Origin: Bacteroidota bacterium
GTDB lineage: Bacteria; Bacteroidota; Bacteroidia; Bacteroidales; SZUA-534
Assembly (NCBI GenBank): GCA_020047835.1
Contig: JAIFNJ010000113.1
Span: forward strand, 1-9,184
Length of the DNA: 9,184 nucleotides
Direction of reading: 5' to 3'
The notes under the pieces are model-generated. The model was not told the origin of the DNA. It did not search any database and saw nothing but the letters and a program-made list of their open reading frames with translations. Of the stretch, positions 1 to 5,893 are shown one piece after another. Made by a program: the position numbers and the translations under genes. Within the stretch, counting starts at the first letter, position 1. Each line of letters opens with the position of its first letter.

Positions 1-31
1 ACGGTGGTTTTATTCATGGGTTATTTTATAA

Positions 32-871
32 TTATGCATTGGCATCCAATTTTTCCATAATATCACCAACAGGAATGTTTATCTTTGAAAAAGCAAACCA
101 TTTTTTACCTAAGTCTTTTAAGGAAGCTCCAAGGTGATATATTGTTTCGTTGTCAATAATTAAAAATCTATCGTGCGATTTGCTGAACGTTTTTATGGAA
201 AGGGGTGGATACTGTGCATTGAATTTATCTAAATCAATTTGCAATTGTTTTGAAACGGTATGAGTGTAAATAGTTGCGGTCACGTTATGATTCCTTTTAG
301 ATAGTAGCATTAACACACTTTCATCGATATAATTGTCGATTAGTATAATAGCTGTTTGCGCACTTTTAACCAACGAAGATACAAATGCATAGGCATCGAA
401 TATTTGGCCATCGTAAAAAATGCCTTCATGGGGTGGTAAGGTTGTATTTATTAATAAGTCGAATTTTTGGTCGTGTTCTAATAGTTTTTTTTCAATTTTT
501 TCAACCCTTTGATGAATGACGTATCCTTTTAGTAAATAATCTTTAAGGATTTGGTTAGCCCAGATACGAAATTCTATCCCGCGGGCTGATTTTACCCTAT
601 ATCCAATGGAGATAATCATATCCAAATTATAATAGGCTATCTGATATTTTTTGCCATCAGTGGCAGTTGTCGCAAATTTTGCGACAACTGAAAAAGAACG
701 CAATTCCTCATCTAGTGCATTTGAAATATGTTTGCCAATGGTTTTCACGTCCCTATCAAATAGGTTAGCTATTTGATTTCTATTTAACCAAACGGTTTCA
801 TCCTTTACCAGAACTTCAAATTGGGTGATGGTATTGTTGGGTTGGTATATTACAATTTCATTGGTATTCAT
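32..871 (-). CDS. RhuM-family protein with C-terminal PLD-like region
   Basis: Product of 279 residues. The N-terminal part (about 1-120) resembles the RhuM family: an opening EIVIYQP, then VWLNRNQIANLF (28-38, HTH-like), AKFATTATDGK (64-74) and YNLDMIISIGYRVKS (81-95), followed by RGIEFRIWANQILKDYLLKGY. Residues 121-137 look like a short coiled linker. The C-terminal part (about 155-265) resembles half of a phospholipase-D-like domain: a hydrophobic AIILIDNYID strand, then SHDRFLIID (232-240), which fits HxKxxxxD with Arg replacing Lys, then HLGASLKDLG. Only one such motif is present, so catalytic activity is uncertain. RhuM proteins are often found on genomic islands; their biochemical role is poorly defined. 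I chose ATG at 871; a TTG two codons upstream (877) also opens the frame. It is the last gene at the window edge, on the same strand as the antiterminator gene but 312 bp from it. The family call is secure; the function is unknown. Confidence 0.85.
   Translation of the reverse strand: MNTNEIVIYQPNNTITQFEVLVKDETVWLNRNQIANLFDRDVKTIGKHISNALDEELRSFSVVAKFATTATDGKKYQIAYYNLDMIISIGYRVKSARGIEFRIWANQILKDYLLKGYVIHQRVEKIEKKLLEHDQKFDLLINTTLPPHEGIFYDGQIFDAYAFVSSLVKSAQTAIILIDNYIDESVLMLLSKRNHNVTATIYTHTVSKQLQIDLDKFNAQYPPLSIKTFSKSHDRFLIIDNETIYHLGASLKDLGKKWFAFSKINIPVGDIMEKLDANA
664..690. repeat. 27-bp near-perfect palindrome inside the RhuM coding sequence
   Basis: Two 13-bp arms (cagttgtcgcaaa and its exact complement) flank a single central base at 677. 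The stretch encodes the SVVAKFATT part of the RhuM protein, next to a family-conserved AKFA segment. It could act as a DNA-binding site, for example for autoregulation, or form an mRNA hairpin. The role is inferred; the symmetry is seen directly. Confidence 0.9.
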
Positions 872-1041
872 AGGCAATAATTAGGGTTTAAGCTAATATA
901 AGCAAAAAAATGATGATGCCAAATGCGAACCGGAGTGCTTTGTTGTGATTTTACCCGGTTTTGTATTTTGGGGAGTTCAATAATATGTGCTTCAAAGGGC
1001 ATGGTGGATAAAATTAAGGGTAAAGGTAATTGTTTCTGTTG

Positions 1042-1103
1042 CTGGTTTCTGGATTCTAGTTTCTTCCCGATAGCTATCGGGACTGGATTCTGGAAACTGG
1101 TTT
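1042..1103. repeat. Degenerate CTGGNNN heptamer repeats interrupted by a palindrome
   Basis: Consecutive 7-mers read CTGGTTT, CTGGATT, CTAGTTT (1042-1062), then CTT and the palindrome (1066-1081) with one further base, then CTGGATT, CTGGAAA, CTGGTTT (1083-1103). Five of the six units share CTGG, and one has CTAG. It resembles short tandemly repeated intergenic elements seen in other bacteria. No function can be read from it. Confidence 0.7.
1066..1081. repeat. 16-bp perfect palindrome CCCGATAGCTATCGGG
   Basis: A perfectly self-complementary 16-mer sits between two blocks of heptamer repeats. From memory, this kind of GATAGCTATC-centred palindrome recurs between genes in Bacteroidota genomes, like a dispersed intergenic palindrome. 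A genome-wide count would settle it. There is no loop and no U-tract, so it is not a standard terminator. Confidence 0.75.
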
Positions 1104-1139
1104 TTTAATTCTTATTTCCAATGTTCACAGCTTCGCCTC

Positions 1140-1159
1140 CTCAGTCCCATTTGGGTGAG
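1140..1159 (-). terminator. Weak hairpin downstream of the antiterminator gene
   Basis: CTCA and CCC at 1140-1148 pair with GGG and TGAG at 1153-1159 around an ATTT loop, with a two-base bulge. It lies 25 bp past the stop codon of the antiterminator gene. No U-run follows on the minus strand, so a role in termination is only possible. Confidence 0.2.
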
Positions 1160-1183
1160 CAAGTTTTTAGTTATGTAAAGAAA

Positions 1184-1681
1184 CTACAATTTAATTACAT
1201 CGCCTGCATTTACTTCTAACATCAGTGAAAAACCAATGTTACTTAAACGTATTAAAAAATTTCTTTTATGCACCGCCCTGATAAGTTCACCTTCAGTTCC
1301 TTTTAACGGTCCCGAAATCACTTTAACCAGTTCACCGGGTTCAATGGTTTCATTGGTAATTTCAATTTCAAGGTTATTATCCACCGCCATTTTCATGGCA
1401 AGTATCTGATTTTCAGGAATGGGAGCAGCCTTCCCATCAAAGGTTACATAACCTACTGCACCCGGTGTATTCAAAATGCTATAGTAATCGCGCTCGGTAA
1501 CCTGCACAAACACATACGACGATATCAATGGAATTTCCACCTTTTGCTTGCGGTCGCTCCATTGCCGCATTGTTTTTATTAATGGTAAATAAACGGTGTA
1601 CCCGTATTTTTGCATAAATCCCGCCACTTTTTTTTCTTGGCGTGAACGGGTATAAATAGCATACCATTTGGCTACCTCCAT
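1184..1681 (-). CDS. UpxY/NusG-like transcription antiterminator
   Basis: Product of 165 residues with the two-domain NusG plan. The NGN domain (about 5-100) opens with KWYAIYTRSRQEKKV and contains YTVYLPLIK, IPLISSYVFV and LNTPGAVGYVTFDGKAAPIP. The KOW domain (about 116-160) contains GELVKVISGPLKGTEGEL. NusG paralogues of the UpxY type bind RNA polymerase and promote read-through of long operons, usually as the first gene of capsule or exopolysaccharide loci. The start is set at ATG 1681, which has AGGGA about 10 bases upstream; a TTG seven codons earlier (1702) also opens the frame and overlaps a candidate -7 box. No polysaccharide gene is visible here: 502 bp downstream on the same strand ends in the RhuM gene start region. 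It is not the general NusG of the rpl cluster, because no ribosomal genes flank it. Family sure, target operon unknown. Confidence 0.88.
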   Translation of the reverse strand: MEVAKWYAIYTRSRQEKKVAGFMQKYGYTVYLPLIKTMRQWSDRKQKVEIPLISSYVFVQVTERDYYSILNTPGAVGYVTFDGKAAPIPENQILAMKMAVDNNLEIEITNETIEPGELVKVISGPLKGTEGELIRAVHKRNFLIRLSNIGFSLMLEVNAGDVIKL

Positions 1682-1699
1682 GTTATGTTCCCTTTTTCT

Positions 1700-1707
1700 C
1701 AAAAATA
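1700..1707 (-). promoter_or_regulatory. Candidate -7 element for the antiterminator gene
   Basis: The minus strand reads TATTTTTG, matching the Bacteroidota -7 consensus TAnnTTTG. No TTTG is seen at the usual -33 distance. Transcription would begin only some 12 bases before the ATG at 1681, so the leader would be very short. This is a weak call in an AT-rich stretch. Confidence 0.3.
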
Positions 1708-1846
1708 CTACATCAAAACAGTTATTGGCACTTTTTGACGATTGAAAAATTGGCTTTTTTGATAAACAACCTGAAAAGTGGAATAATCAGAAATTATTTT
1801 CTTCCTGATAGATTTGTAGAAAGCTCAGTTATAGTCGTTAGATAAC

Positions 1847-1877
1847 AATAAAAAAGGCCACTCAATGAGCAGCCTTT
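1847..1877 (-). terminator. Rho-independent terminator of metK
   Basis: Read on the minus strand, AAAGGC-TG-CTCA pairs with TGAG-TG-GCCTTT around a tiny loop; the TG/TG step forms two wobble pairs in RNA. A run of seven U, then A and UU, follows. It starts 22 bp after the metK stop codon. It separates metK from the antiterminator gene, so the latter needs its own promoter. Confidence 0.85.
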
Positions 1878-1899
1878 CAGTTATTTTGTATTGTCGAGG

Positions 1900-3153
1900 T
1901 TAAATACCCAAGCTTTTTTTCAAGATATCAACATAGTCCAGTTTCTCCCAGGTAAAAAGTTCCACTTCAAACTCTTTTCTTCCGGAGTAAGGCGATTCAA
2001 ACACTTTTTTCACCTTGCGGGGAGTTCTTCCCATGTGTCCGTAGGCGGCAGTCTCTTCATAAATGGGATTGCGCAGTTTCAAACGGTCTTCAATAGCTGC
2101 TGGGCGAAGGTCGAATATGGATTCGATTTTTTGGGCTATTTGGCCATCGTTCAAATTAAGTTTTGAGGTGCCGTAGGTATTTACAAAAACACCTACTGGT
2201 TTGGCAACACCAATGGCATAGGCAATCTGCACCAACACCTCATCGGCTACTCCCGCTGCCACCATGTTCTTGGCAATGTGGCGGGCGGCATACGCTGCCG
2301 AACGGTCAACTTTCGATGGATCTTTTCCTGAGAAAGCACCGCCTCCGTGAGCTCCTTTGCCACCGTAGGTATCTACAATAATTTTACGTCCGGTTAATCC
2401 GGTATCACCATGTGGACCACCAATCACAAACTTTCCGGTTGGATTAACATGCAGGATAAAATTATCATCAAAAAGGCTTTGAACCCTTGCCGAAAGCAAT
2501 GCTTTGGTACGGGGAATCAATATAGTGCGAACATCTTCTTTTATTTTTGCCAACATGGGTTCGTCTTTGTCAAACTCATCGTGCTGGGTTGATACCACAA
2601 TGGTGTGTACCCTTTTGGGTAAGTTGTTTTCGCCGTATTCAATGGTAACCTGGCTTTTTGCATCGGGGCGCAGGTAAGTCATTACTTTTCCTTCGCGGCG
2701 GATAACAGCCAATTCCATCAACAACCGGTGCGACAATTCCAGCGCAATAGGCATGTAATCGTCGGTTTCGCGGCAAGCGTAGCCAAACATCATTCCTTGG
2801 TCGCCTGCTCCTTGGTTCATGTGGTCTTCACGGTCCACGCCCCGGTTAATATCAGCCGACTGCTCATGAATAGCCGAAAGTACTCCGCAGGAATCGCCTT
2901 CAAAGCGATATTCCCCTTTGGTGTACCCAATGCGATTAATAACCTTTCGGGCCACTTCCTGTACATCAACATAGGTTTGGGAACGCACTTCACCCGCCAA
3001 GACCACTTGTCCGGTAGTAACCAACGTTTCGCAGGCTACTTTTGAATTGGCATCAAAAGCCAAAAAATTGTCTAACAATGCATCAGAAATTTGATCGGCT
3101 ACTTTATCAGGATGACCTTCAGATACCGACTCGGAAGTAAATAGATATGCCAT
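1900..3153 (-). CDS. metK: S-adenosylmethionine synthase (methionine adenosyltransferase)
   Basis: Product of 417 residues, a cytoplasmic enzyme that makes SAM from methionine and ATP with release of phosphate and pyrophosphate. SAM feeds methylation, polyamine and cofactor pathways. Family signatures are present: GHPDK (13-17, with the catalytic His14 and metal-binding Asp16), GAGDQGMMFGYA (115-126) and the glycine-rich GGGAFSGKDPSKVDRS (270-285). The HGDTGLTGRK stretch (248-257) is also typical. The length is somewhat more than the roughly 384 residues of the E. coli enzyme, as is common in Bacteroidota. The ATG at 3153 gives the standard MAYLFTSESVSEGHPDK opening. It is a single-gene unit: a promoter at 3277-3284, a SAM-II-like leader and a strong terminator just after the stop codon. 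No missing residues or breaks were seen. It is divergent from the LiaF-like gene. Confidence 0.99.
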   Translation of the reverse strand: MAYLFTSESVSEGHPDKVADQISDALLDNFLAFDANSKVACETLVTTGQVVLAGEVRSQTYVDVQEVARKVINRIGYTKGEYRFEGDSCGVLSAIHEQSADINRGVDREDHMNQGAGDQGMMFGYACRETDDYMPIALELSHRLLMELAVIRREGKVMTYLRPDAKSQVTIEYGENNLPKRVHTIVVSTQHDEFDKDEPMLAKIKEDVRTILIPRTKALLSARVQSLFDDNFILHVNPTGKFVIGGPHGDTGLTGRKIIVDTYGGKGAHGGGAFSGKDPSKVDRSAAYAARHIAKNMVAAGVADEVLVQIAYAIGVAKPVGVFVNTYGTSKLNLNDGQIAQKIESIFDLRPAAIEDRLKLRNPIYEETAAYGHMGRTPRKVKKVFESPYSGRKEFEVELFTWEKLDYVDILKKSLGI

Positions 3154-3214
3154 AAGTATAAATTTGAATTGTAAAGTATAACAGGGAAAGGCTGAGAATG
3201 TTACGTTGGAAGCA

Positions 3215-3268
3215 ATACAATTTTAGCATTTTTTTCCGTGGTTGCAATCCGTTCAAATCTTTCCACAA
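3215..3268 (-). ncRNA. SAM-II-like riboswitch in the metK leader
   Basis: The minus strand shows the hallmarks of the SAM-II pseudoknot aptamer (SAM-V has a similar core). P1 is UUGUGG (3268-3263) pairing with CCACGG (3241-3236), with two U-G wobbles. The P1 loop contains GAUUUGAACGGAUUGCAA, close to the class core GAUUU...UUGCA. After P1 comes an A-rich strand and UGCUAAAA, matching the conserved GCUAAA. Pseudoknot pairs are possible: GCA with UGC, and ACGG with UUGU using wobbles. The predicted transcription start lies at its 5' end and the next gene is metK, so SAM feedback fits. No U-tract terminator and no obvious masked ribosome site lies in the roughly 60 bases to the ATG, so the switching mechanism is unclear. 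Confidence 0.85.
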
Positions 3269-3276
3269 ATAGGGTG

Positions 3277-3284
3277 CAAATATA
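3277..3284 (-). promoter_or_regulatory. metK promoter, -7 element
   Basis: The minus strand reads TATATTTG, an exact TAnnTTTG match. Transcription would start near 3270, immediately before the SAM-II-like aptamer, leaving a leader of about 117 bases to the metK ATG. I see no clear -33 TTTG. Confidence 0.7.
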
Positions 3285-3319
3285 ATACTTTATCTTAAAT
3301 GCATGGTTGGAGCATACCG

Positions 3320-3327
3320 TACTTTTG
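3320..3327 (+). promoter_or_regulatory. -7 element for the LiaF-like gene cluster
   Basis: TACTTTTG matches TAnnTTTG exactly and lies about 45 bp upstream of the ATG at 3373. It is back-to-back with the metK promoter. No -33 box at the standard distance is visible. It argues against the upstream TTG (3307) as start of the LiaF-like protein, since that codon would lie before the transcription start. Confidence 0.55.
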
Positions 3328-3372
3328 GTTCGCAATTTATCTGGAACTAGTAACGATTTAAAAATTATAATT

Positions 3373-4122
3373 ATGGAATACACTAATAACGAAAAATTTT
3401 CAAACAAGCCCTATTGTTCCAAACAAGATGGAGTTCCTTTTATTGGCATTTTCCTGATTGGATTGGGATTGGTTTTTTTATTCGATCGGATGAACCTTAT
3501 TCCTGAGTATTGGAGAAATATAATTATTAGCTGGCAAATGCTATTAATTTTTATTGGGGCAATCAATGTATTCAGGAATCATGCCCGTTTTCCTGGCATT
3601 ATTTTAATATTGGTTGGTACTGCTTTTTTACTACCTGAAATTATTCAAATTCCATTTGAAACCCGTCAACTTATTTGGCCCTTGGTTCTCATTCTAATTG
3701 GTGTTTTTATTGTATTTAAAACAAGGCACTTAAAAAAGCCACATTTTTTTCATCCTCATACGCAAACTATAAATGGTGACGACCGCATTGATGAAGTAGC
3801 TATTTTTGGGGGAGGTAAACGCGTTATTTCCAGCCAAAACCTGAAAGGGGGAAATATTACCGCTATATTTGGGGGAATTGAATTGGATCTTACCGATGCC
3901 GAATTAAGCGAAGAAGGTGCTATTATTGAATTAACTTGCGTTTTTGGAGGAACTACCATTATTGTGAAACCCGAATGGGATGTGCAAGTGCAAGTGACTT
4001 CTATAATGGGTGGATTTGCTGATAAACGGAAAGTTTACAAACAAAGCGCCGGCACTGCTTCGAAAAAGCTTATCATTAAAGGTGAGGCCATTTTTGGCGG
4101 TGGCGAAATAAAGAGTTTCTAA
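3373..4122 (+). CDS. LiaF-like membrane protein
   Basis: Product of 249 residues. The first half has four hydrophobic segments (about 21-37, 52-67, 74-92 and 101-117), fitting a LiaI/LiaF-type transmembrane region. The second half (about 140-249) is a repetitive beta-rich domain with Phe-Gly-Gly turns at 145, 166 and 191, Met-Gly-Gly at 212 and Phe-Gly-Gly again at 241, as in the LiaF C-terminal (cell-wall-active antibiotic response) family. In Firmicutes, LiaF restrains the LiaS kinase under envelope stress; extending that role here is inference, supported by a kinase and regulator two genes downstream. The start is ATG 3373, because the TTG at 3307 lies upstream of the predicted promoter and adds 22 residues without family character. 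Likely first gene of a four-gene operon; a 69-bp gap precedes the next gene. Confidence 0.85.
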   Translation: MEYTNNEKFSNKPYCSKQDGVPFIGIFLIGLGLVFLFDRMNLIPEYWRNIIISWQMLLIFIGAINVFRNHARFPGIILILVGTAFLLPEIIQIPFETRQLIWPLVLILIGVFIVFKTRHLKKPHFFHPHTQTINGDDRIDEVAIFGGGKRVISSQNLKGGNITAIFGGIELDLTDAELSEEGAIIELTCVFGGTTIIVKPEWDVQVQVTSIMGGFADKRKVYKQSAGTASKKLIIKGEAIFGGGEIKSF

Positions 4123-4191
4123 ACTAAACGCAACATAAAAACAGGGTAACCCATCTCACAAGCTCATGAATTAATTCAAAAAAGATAGATT

Positions 4192-4788
4192 ATGAAAAGA
4201 TTAGGTTTGAGTTTGGTGGGTATTTTCTTAAGCATGTTAACTTTTTCACAACAGAAGACCGAAGAATACCAGACTATTTTCGGAAATGAAAAGGTAAAAT
4301 TCAGTGGGATGGGGGTATTTGAAATGAATTTTTCCTCGTTAGGAGGTCATTTTTCTTATGGAACCGGAGGCGGAGGAGGTGCGATTCTAAATAAAACGAT
4401 TTTGTTTGGGGGTTATGGAATGGGCAATTACATCAACCGGAATGTAACCCTTGATAGCATGAATTATAGCAGCGTTAATTTTGGGCATGGAGGTTTTTGG
4501 TTGGGTTATATTTTTAAAGGCAATGCGGCCATTCATCCTTTTGCTGGGTTGAAATTAGGTTGGGGTGGTATTTCCCAGAATTATGATCACCATGATTACG
4601 CCATGAATGATAATGCTTTTGTGATAACCCCTTCGGTAGAAATGGAAATAAACATTACCCGTTATTTCCGGATAGCAGTGGGAGGTAATTATCAGGTGGT
4701 TACCGGTTTGACTGGCAGCAACGGTCTTTCTAACAAAGATTTTAGTGGTCCGGGAGCAAACCTGTCGTTTCGTTTCGGATGGTTTTAA
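4192..4788 (+). CDS. Secreted outer-membrane beta-barrel-like protein
   Basis: Product of 198 residues, no specific family recognised. Residues 1-19 form a signal peptide: MKR, a hydrophobic stretch (LGLSLVGIFLSMLTF), then cleavage around Ser19/Gln20. The mature part alternates polar and aromatic residues in strand-like segments (GGFWLGYIF, HPFAGLKLGWGG, FVITPSVEMEI, YFRIAVGGNYQVV, ANLSFRFGWF), contains a glycine run (GTGGGGGAI) and ends in an aromatic Phe, as do many outer-membrane barrels. Export to the outer membrane or periplasm is therefore likely. It lies between the LiaF-like gene and the kinase gene (15 bp before the latter), so it probably belongs to the same envelope-sensing unit, perhaps as the monitored or effector component. 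That role is inferred from position only. Confidence 0.75.
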   Translation: MKRLGLSLVGIFLSMLTFSQQKTEEYQTIFGNEKVKFSGMGVFEMNFSSLGGHFSYGTGGGGGAILNKTILFGGYGMGNYINRNVTLDSMNYSSVNFGHGGFWLGYIFKGNAAIHPFAGLKLGWGGISQNYDHHDYAMNDNAFVITPSVEMEINITRYFRIAVGGNYQVVTGLTGSNGLSNKDFSGPGANLSFRFGWF

Positions 4789-4803
4789 CATTATAAATAT
4801 TCC

Positions 4804-5883
4804 ATGAAGCACCCCATTTCTCAAAAGATTCAATTCATATTCATCTATGCAGGCTTTTGGACGGTAGTTTTGGGGCTTCATGTAGCTACATTAATCTTAC
4901 TTTATAAAATTGATTGGTGGAATGCTTCCATCGACGGACTGGTTTTCAACACCCTGTTTGCTTTATTGGGGATAGCCCTTTGGTATCCGGTATTTTATAA
5001 CGATCCGGAAAAGCAATCCATTTCCATGTTGCTCATTAACCACCTAAGCATTATGGTGCTTTCGCTGGCAGCTTGGGTAAGTTCGGGGGTTTTTATTTGC
5101 AATCAGCTGTTGCAAAATTATCCGGAATATCTTGAGTTTGTAGATGCCGGTATTCCTTGGAGGATTTACACCGGAATCTTTTTTTATTTTTCCATCGTGT
5201 TGGTGTATTACTTGCTTATATACGGATATAGTTTAAGGGAACACATGTTGCAGGAATCACGATTGCGGGAAAAAATAAACGAAGCGGAATTACAAAGTCT
5301 GAAATCGCAGATTAATCCCCACTTTTTGTTCAACAGCTTGAACTCCATCAGTTCACTTACTATTACCAATCCTGAAAAGGCCCATGAAATGATTATCAAT
5401 CTTTCCGGGTTTTTGCGATATTCACTGGCACATGATCCAAATAATTTAATACCCTTGCGGCAAGAAATTGAGAACATGGAATCGTACATTGCTGTTGAAA
5501 AAATACGATTTGGTGATAAACTGGTTTTTATAAAGAACATCTGCGAACCCTGCTATCAGCACAAAGTTCCTTTTTTAATTTTGCAACCACTCATCGAAAA
5601 TGCCATAAAACATGGAGTATACGAAAGTATGGAGCCGGTCACTGTAATAGTGAAATGTGAAACACTCCCCGACCAATCCATTAAAATTACCGTAGGTAAC
5701 AATTTCGATCCGGAAGCTGTATCCCGCAAAGGCACGGGTACCGGCATTAAGAACATTACAGAGCGTTTGAAAATTATTTATCAATTGCATGATTTGTTAA
5801 CCATTGAAAAGAAAAAAGATTACTTTACGGTTCAGTTGATTTTGCCCAATAAACCAGCATTCACAAATAACAACAACCTATAA
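4804..5883 (+). CDS. LytS/YehU-type sensor histidine kinase
   Basis: Product of 359 residues, an inner-membrane kinase. Four hydrophobic segments (about 9-36, 45-65, 72-99 and 121-144) form the sensor with little periplasmic loop. A short coiled linker (145-168) leads to the His_kinase domain: SQINPHFLFNSLNSI (168-182) holds the phospho-accepting His173; QPLIENAIKHG (261-271) is the N box with Asn266; GTGTGIKNITERL (310-322) is the glycine-rich ATP lid. The usual Asp-Asn-Gly box is VGNN (297-300) here, a common weakening in this family. Such kinases phosphorylate LytTR regulators, and one begins 10 bp downstream. The signal is unknown; the upstream LiaF-like and barrel genes suggest envelope state. 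The C-terminal ATPase is complete, and no damage was seen. Confidence 0.95.
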   Translation: MKHPISQKIQFIFIYAGFWTVVLGLHVATLILLYKIDWWNASIDGLVFNTLFALLGIALWYPVFYNDPEKQSISMLLINHLSIMVLSLAAWVSSGVFICNQLLQNYPEYLEFVDAGIPWRIYTGIFFYFSIVLVYYLLIYGYSLREHMLQESRLREKINEAELQSLKSQINPHFLFNSLNSISSLTITNPEKAHEMIINLSGFLRYSLAHDPNNLIPLRQEIENMESYIAVEKIRFGDKLVFIKNICEPCYQHKVPFLILQPLIENAIKHGVYESMEPVTVIVKCETLPDQSIKITVGNNFDPEAVSRKGTGTGIKNITERLKIIYQLHDLLTIEKKKDYFTVQLILPNKPAFTNNNNL

Positions 5884-5893
5884 AATTAGCGAT

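Larger units (their letters stand above)
872..1183. other. Non-coding interval between the RhuM and antiterminator genes
   Basis: This 312-bp stretch has no convincing gene. A 61-codon open frame on the plus strand (923-1108) has a Cys/Trp/Phe-rich composition unlike a normal protein and runs through the heptamer repeats, so I do not call it. The interval holds the CTGGNNN heptamers with an embedded palindrome and a weak hairpin just downstream of the antiterminator gene. I see no TAnnTTTG promoter for the RhuM gene. Confidence 0.7.

Noticed and set aside
923..1108. Open frame of 61 codons on the plus strand
   Set aside because: Cys/Trp/Phe-rich composition with no family features; it runs through the heptamer repeats and palindrome.
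1891..3045. Several plus-strand frames of 60-105 codons opposite metK
   Set aside because: They are antisense shadows of an unambiguous metK.
3307..3372. Longer N-terminus of the LiaF-like protein starting at TTG 3307
   Set aside because: It lies upstream of the candidate -7 box at 3320-3327, and the normal ATG at 3373 gives a sensible protein.
3285..3372. LytTR binding repeats upstream of the LiaF-like gene
   Set aside because: No pair of matching 9-mers at the expected spacing could be found by eye.
3201..3407. Minus-strand open frame across the metK leader
   Set aside because: It spans the metK promoter and the riboswitch, which explain the sequence better; the peptide has no family character.
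4555..5790. Minus-strand frames opposite the barrel and kinase genes
   Set aside because: They have no domain features and lie fully opposite strong coding genes.
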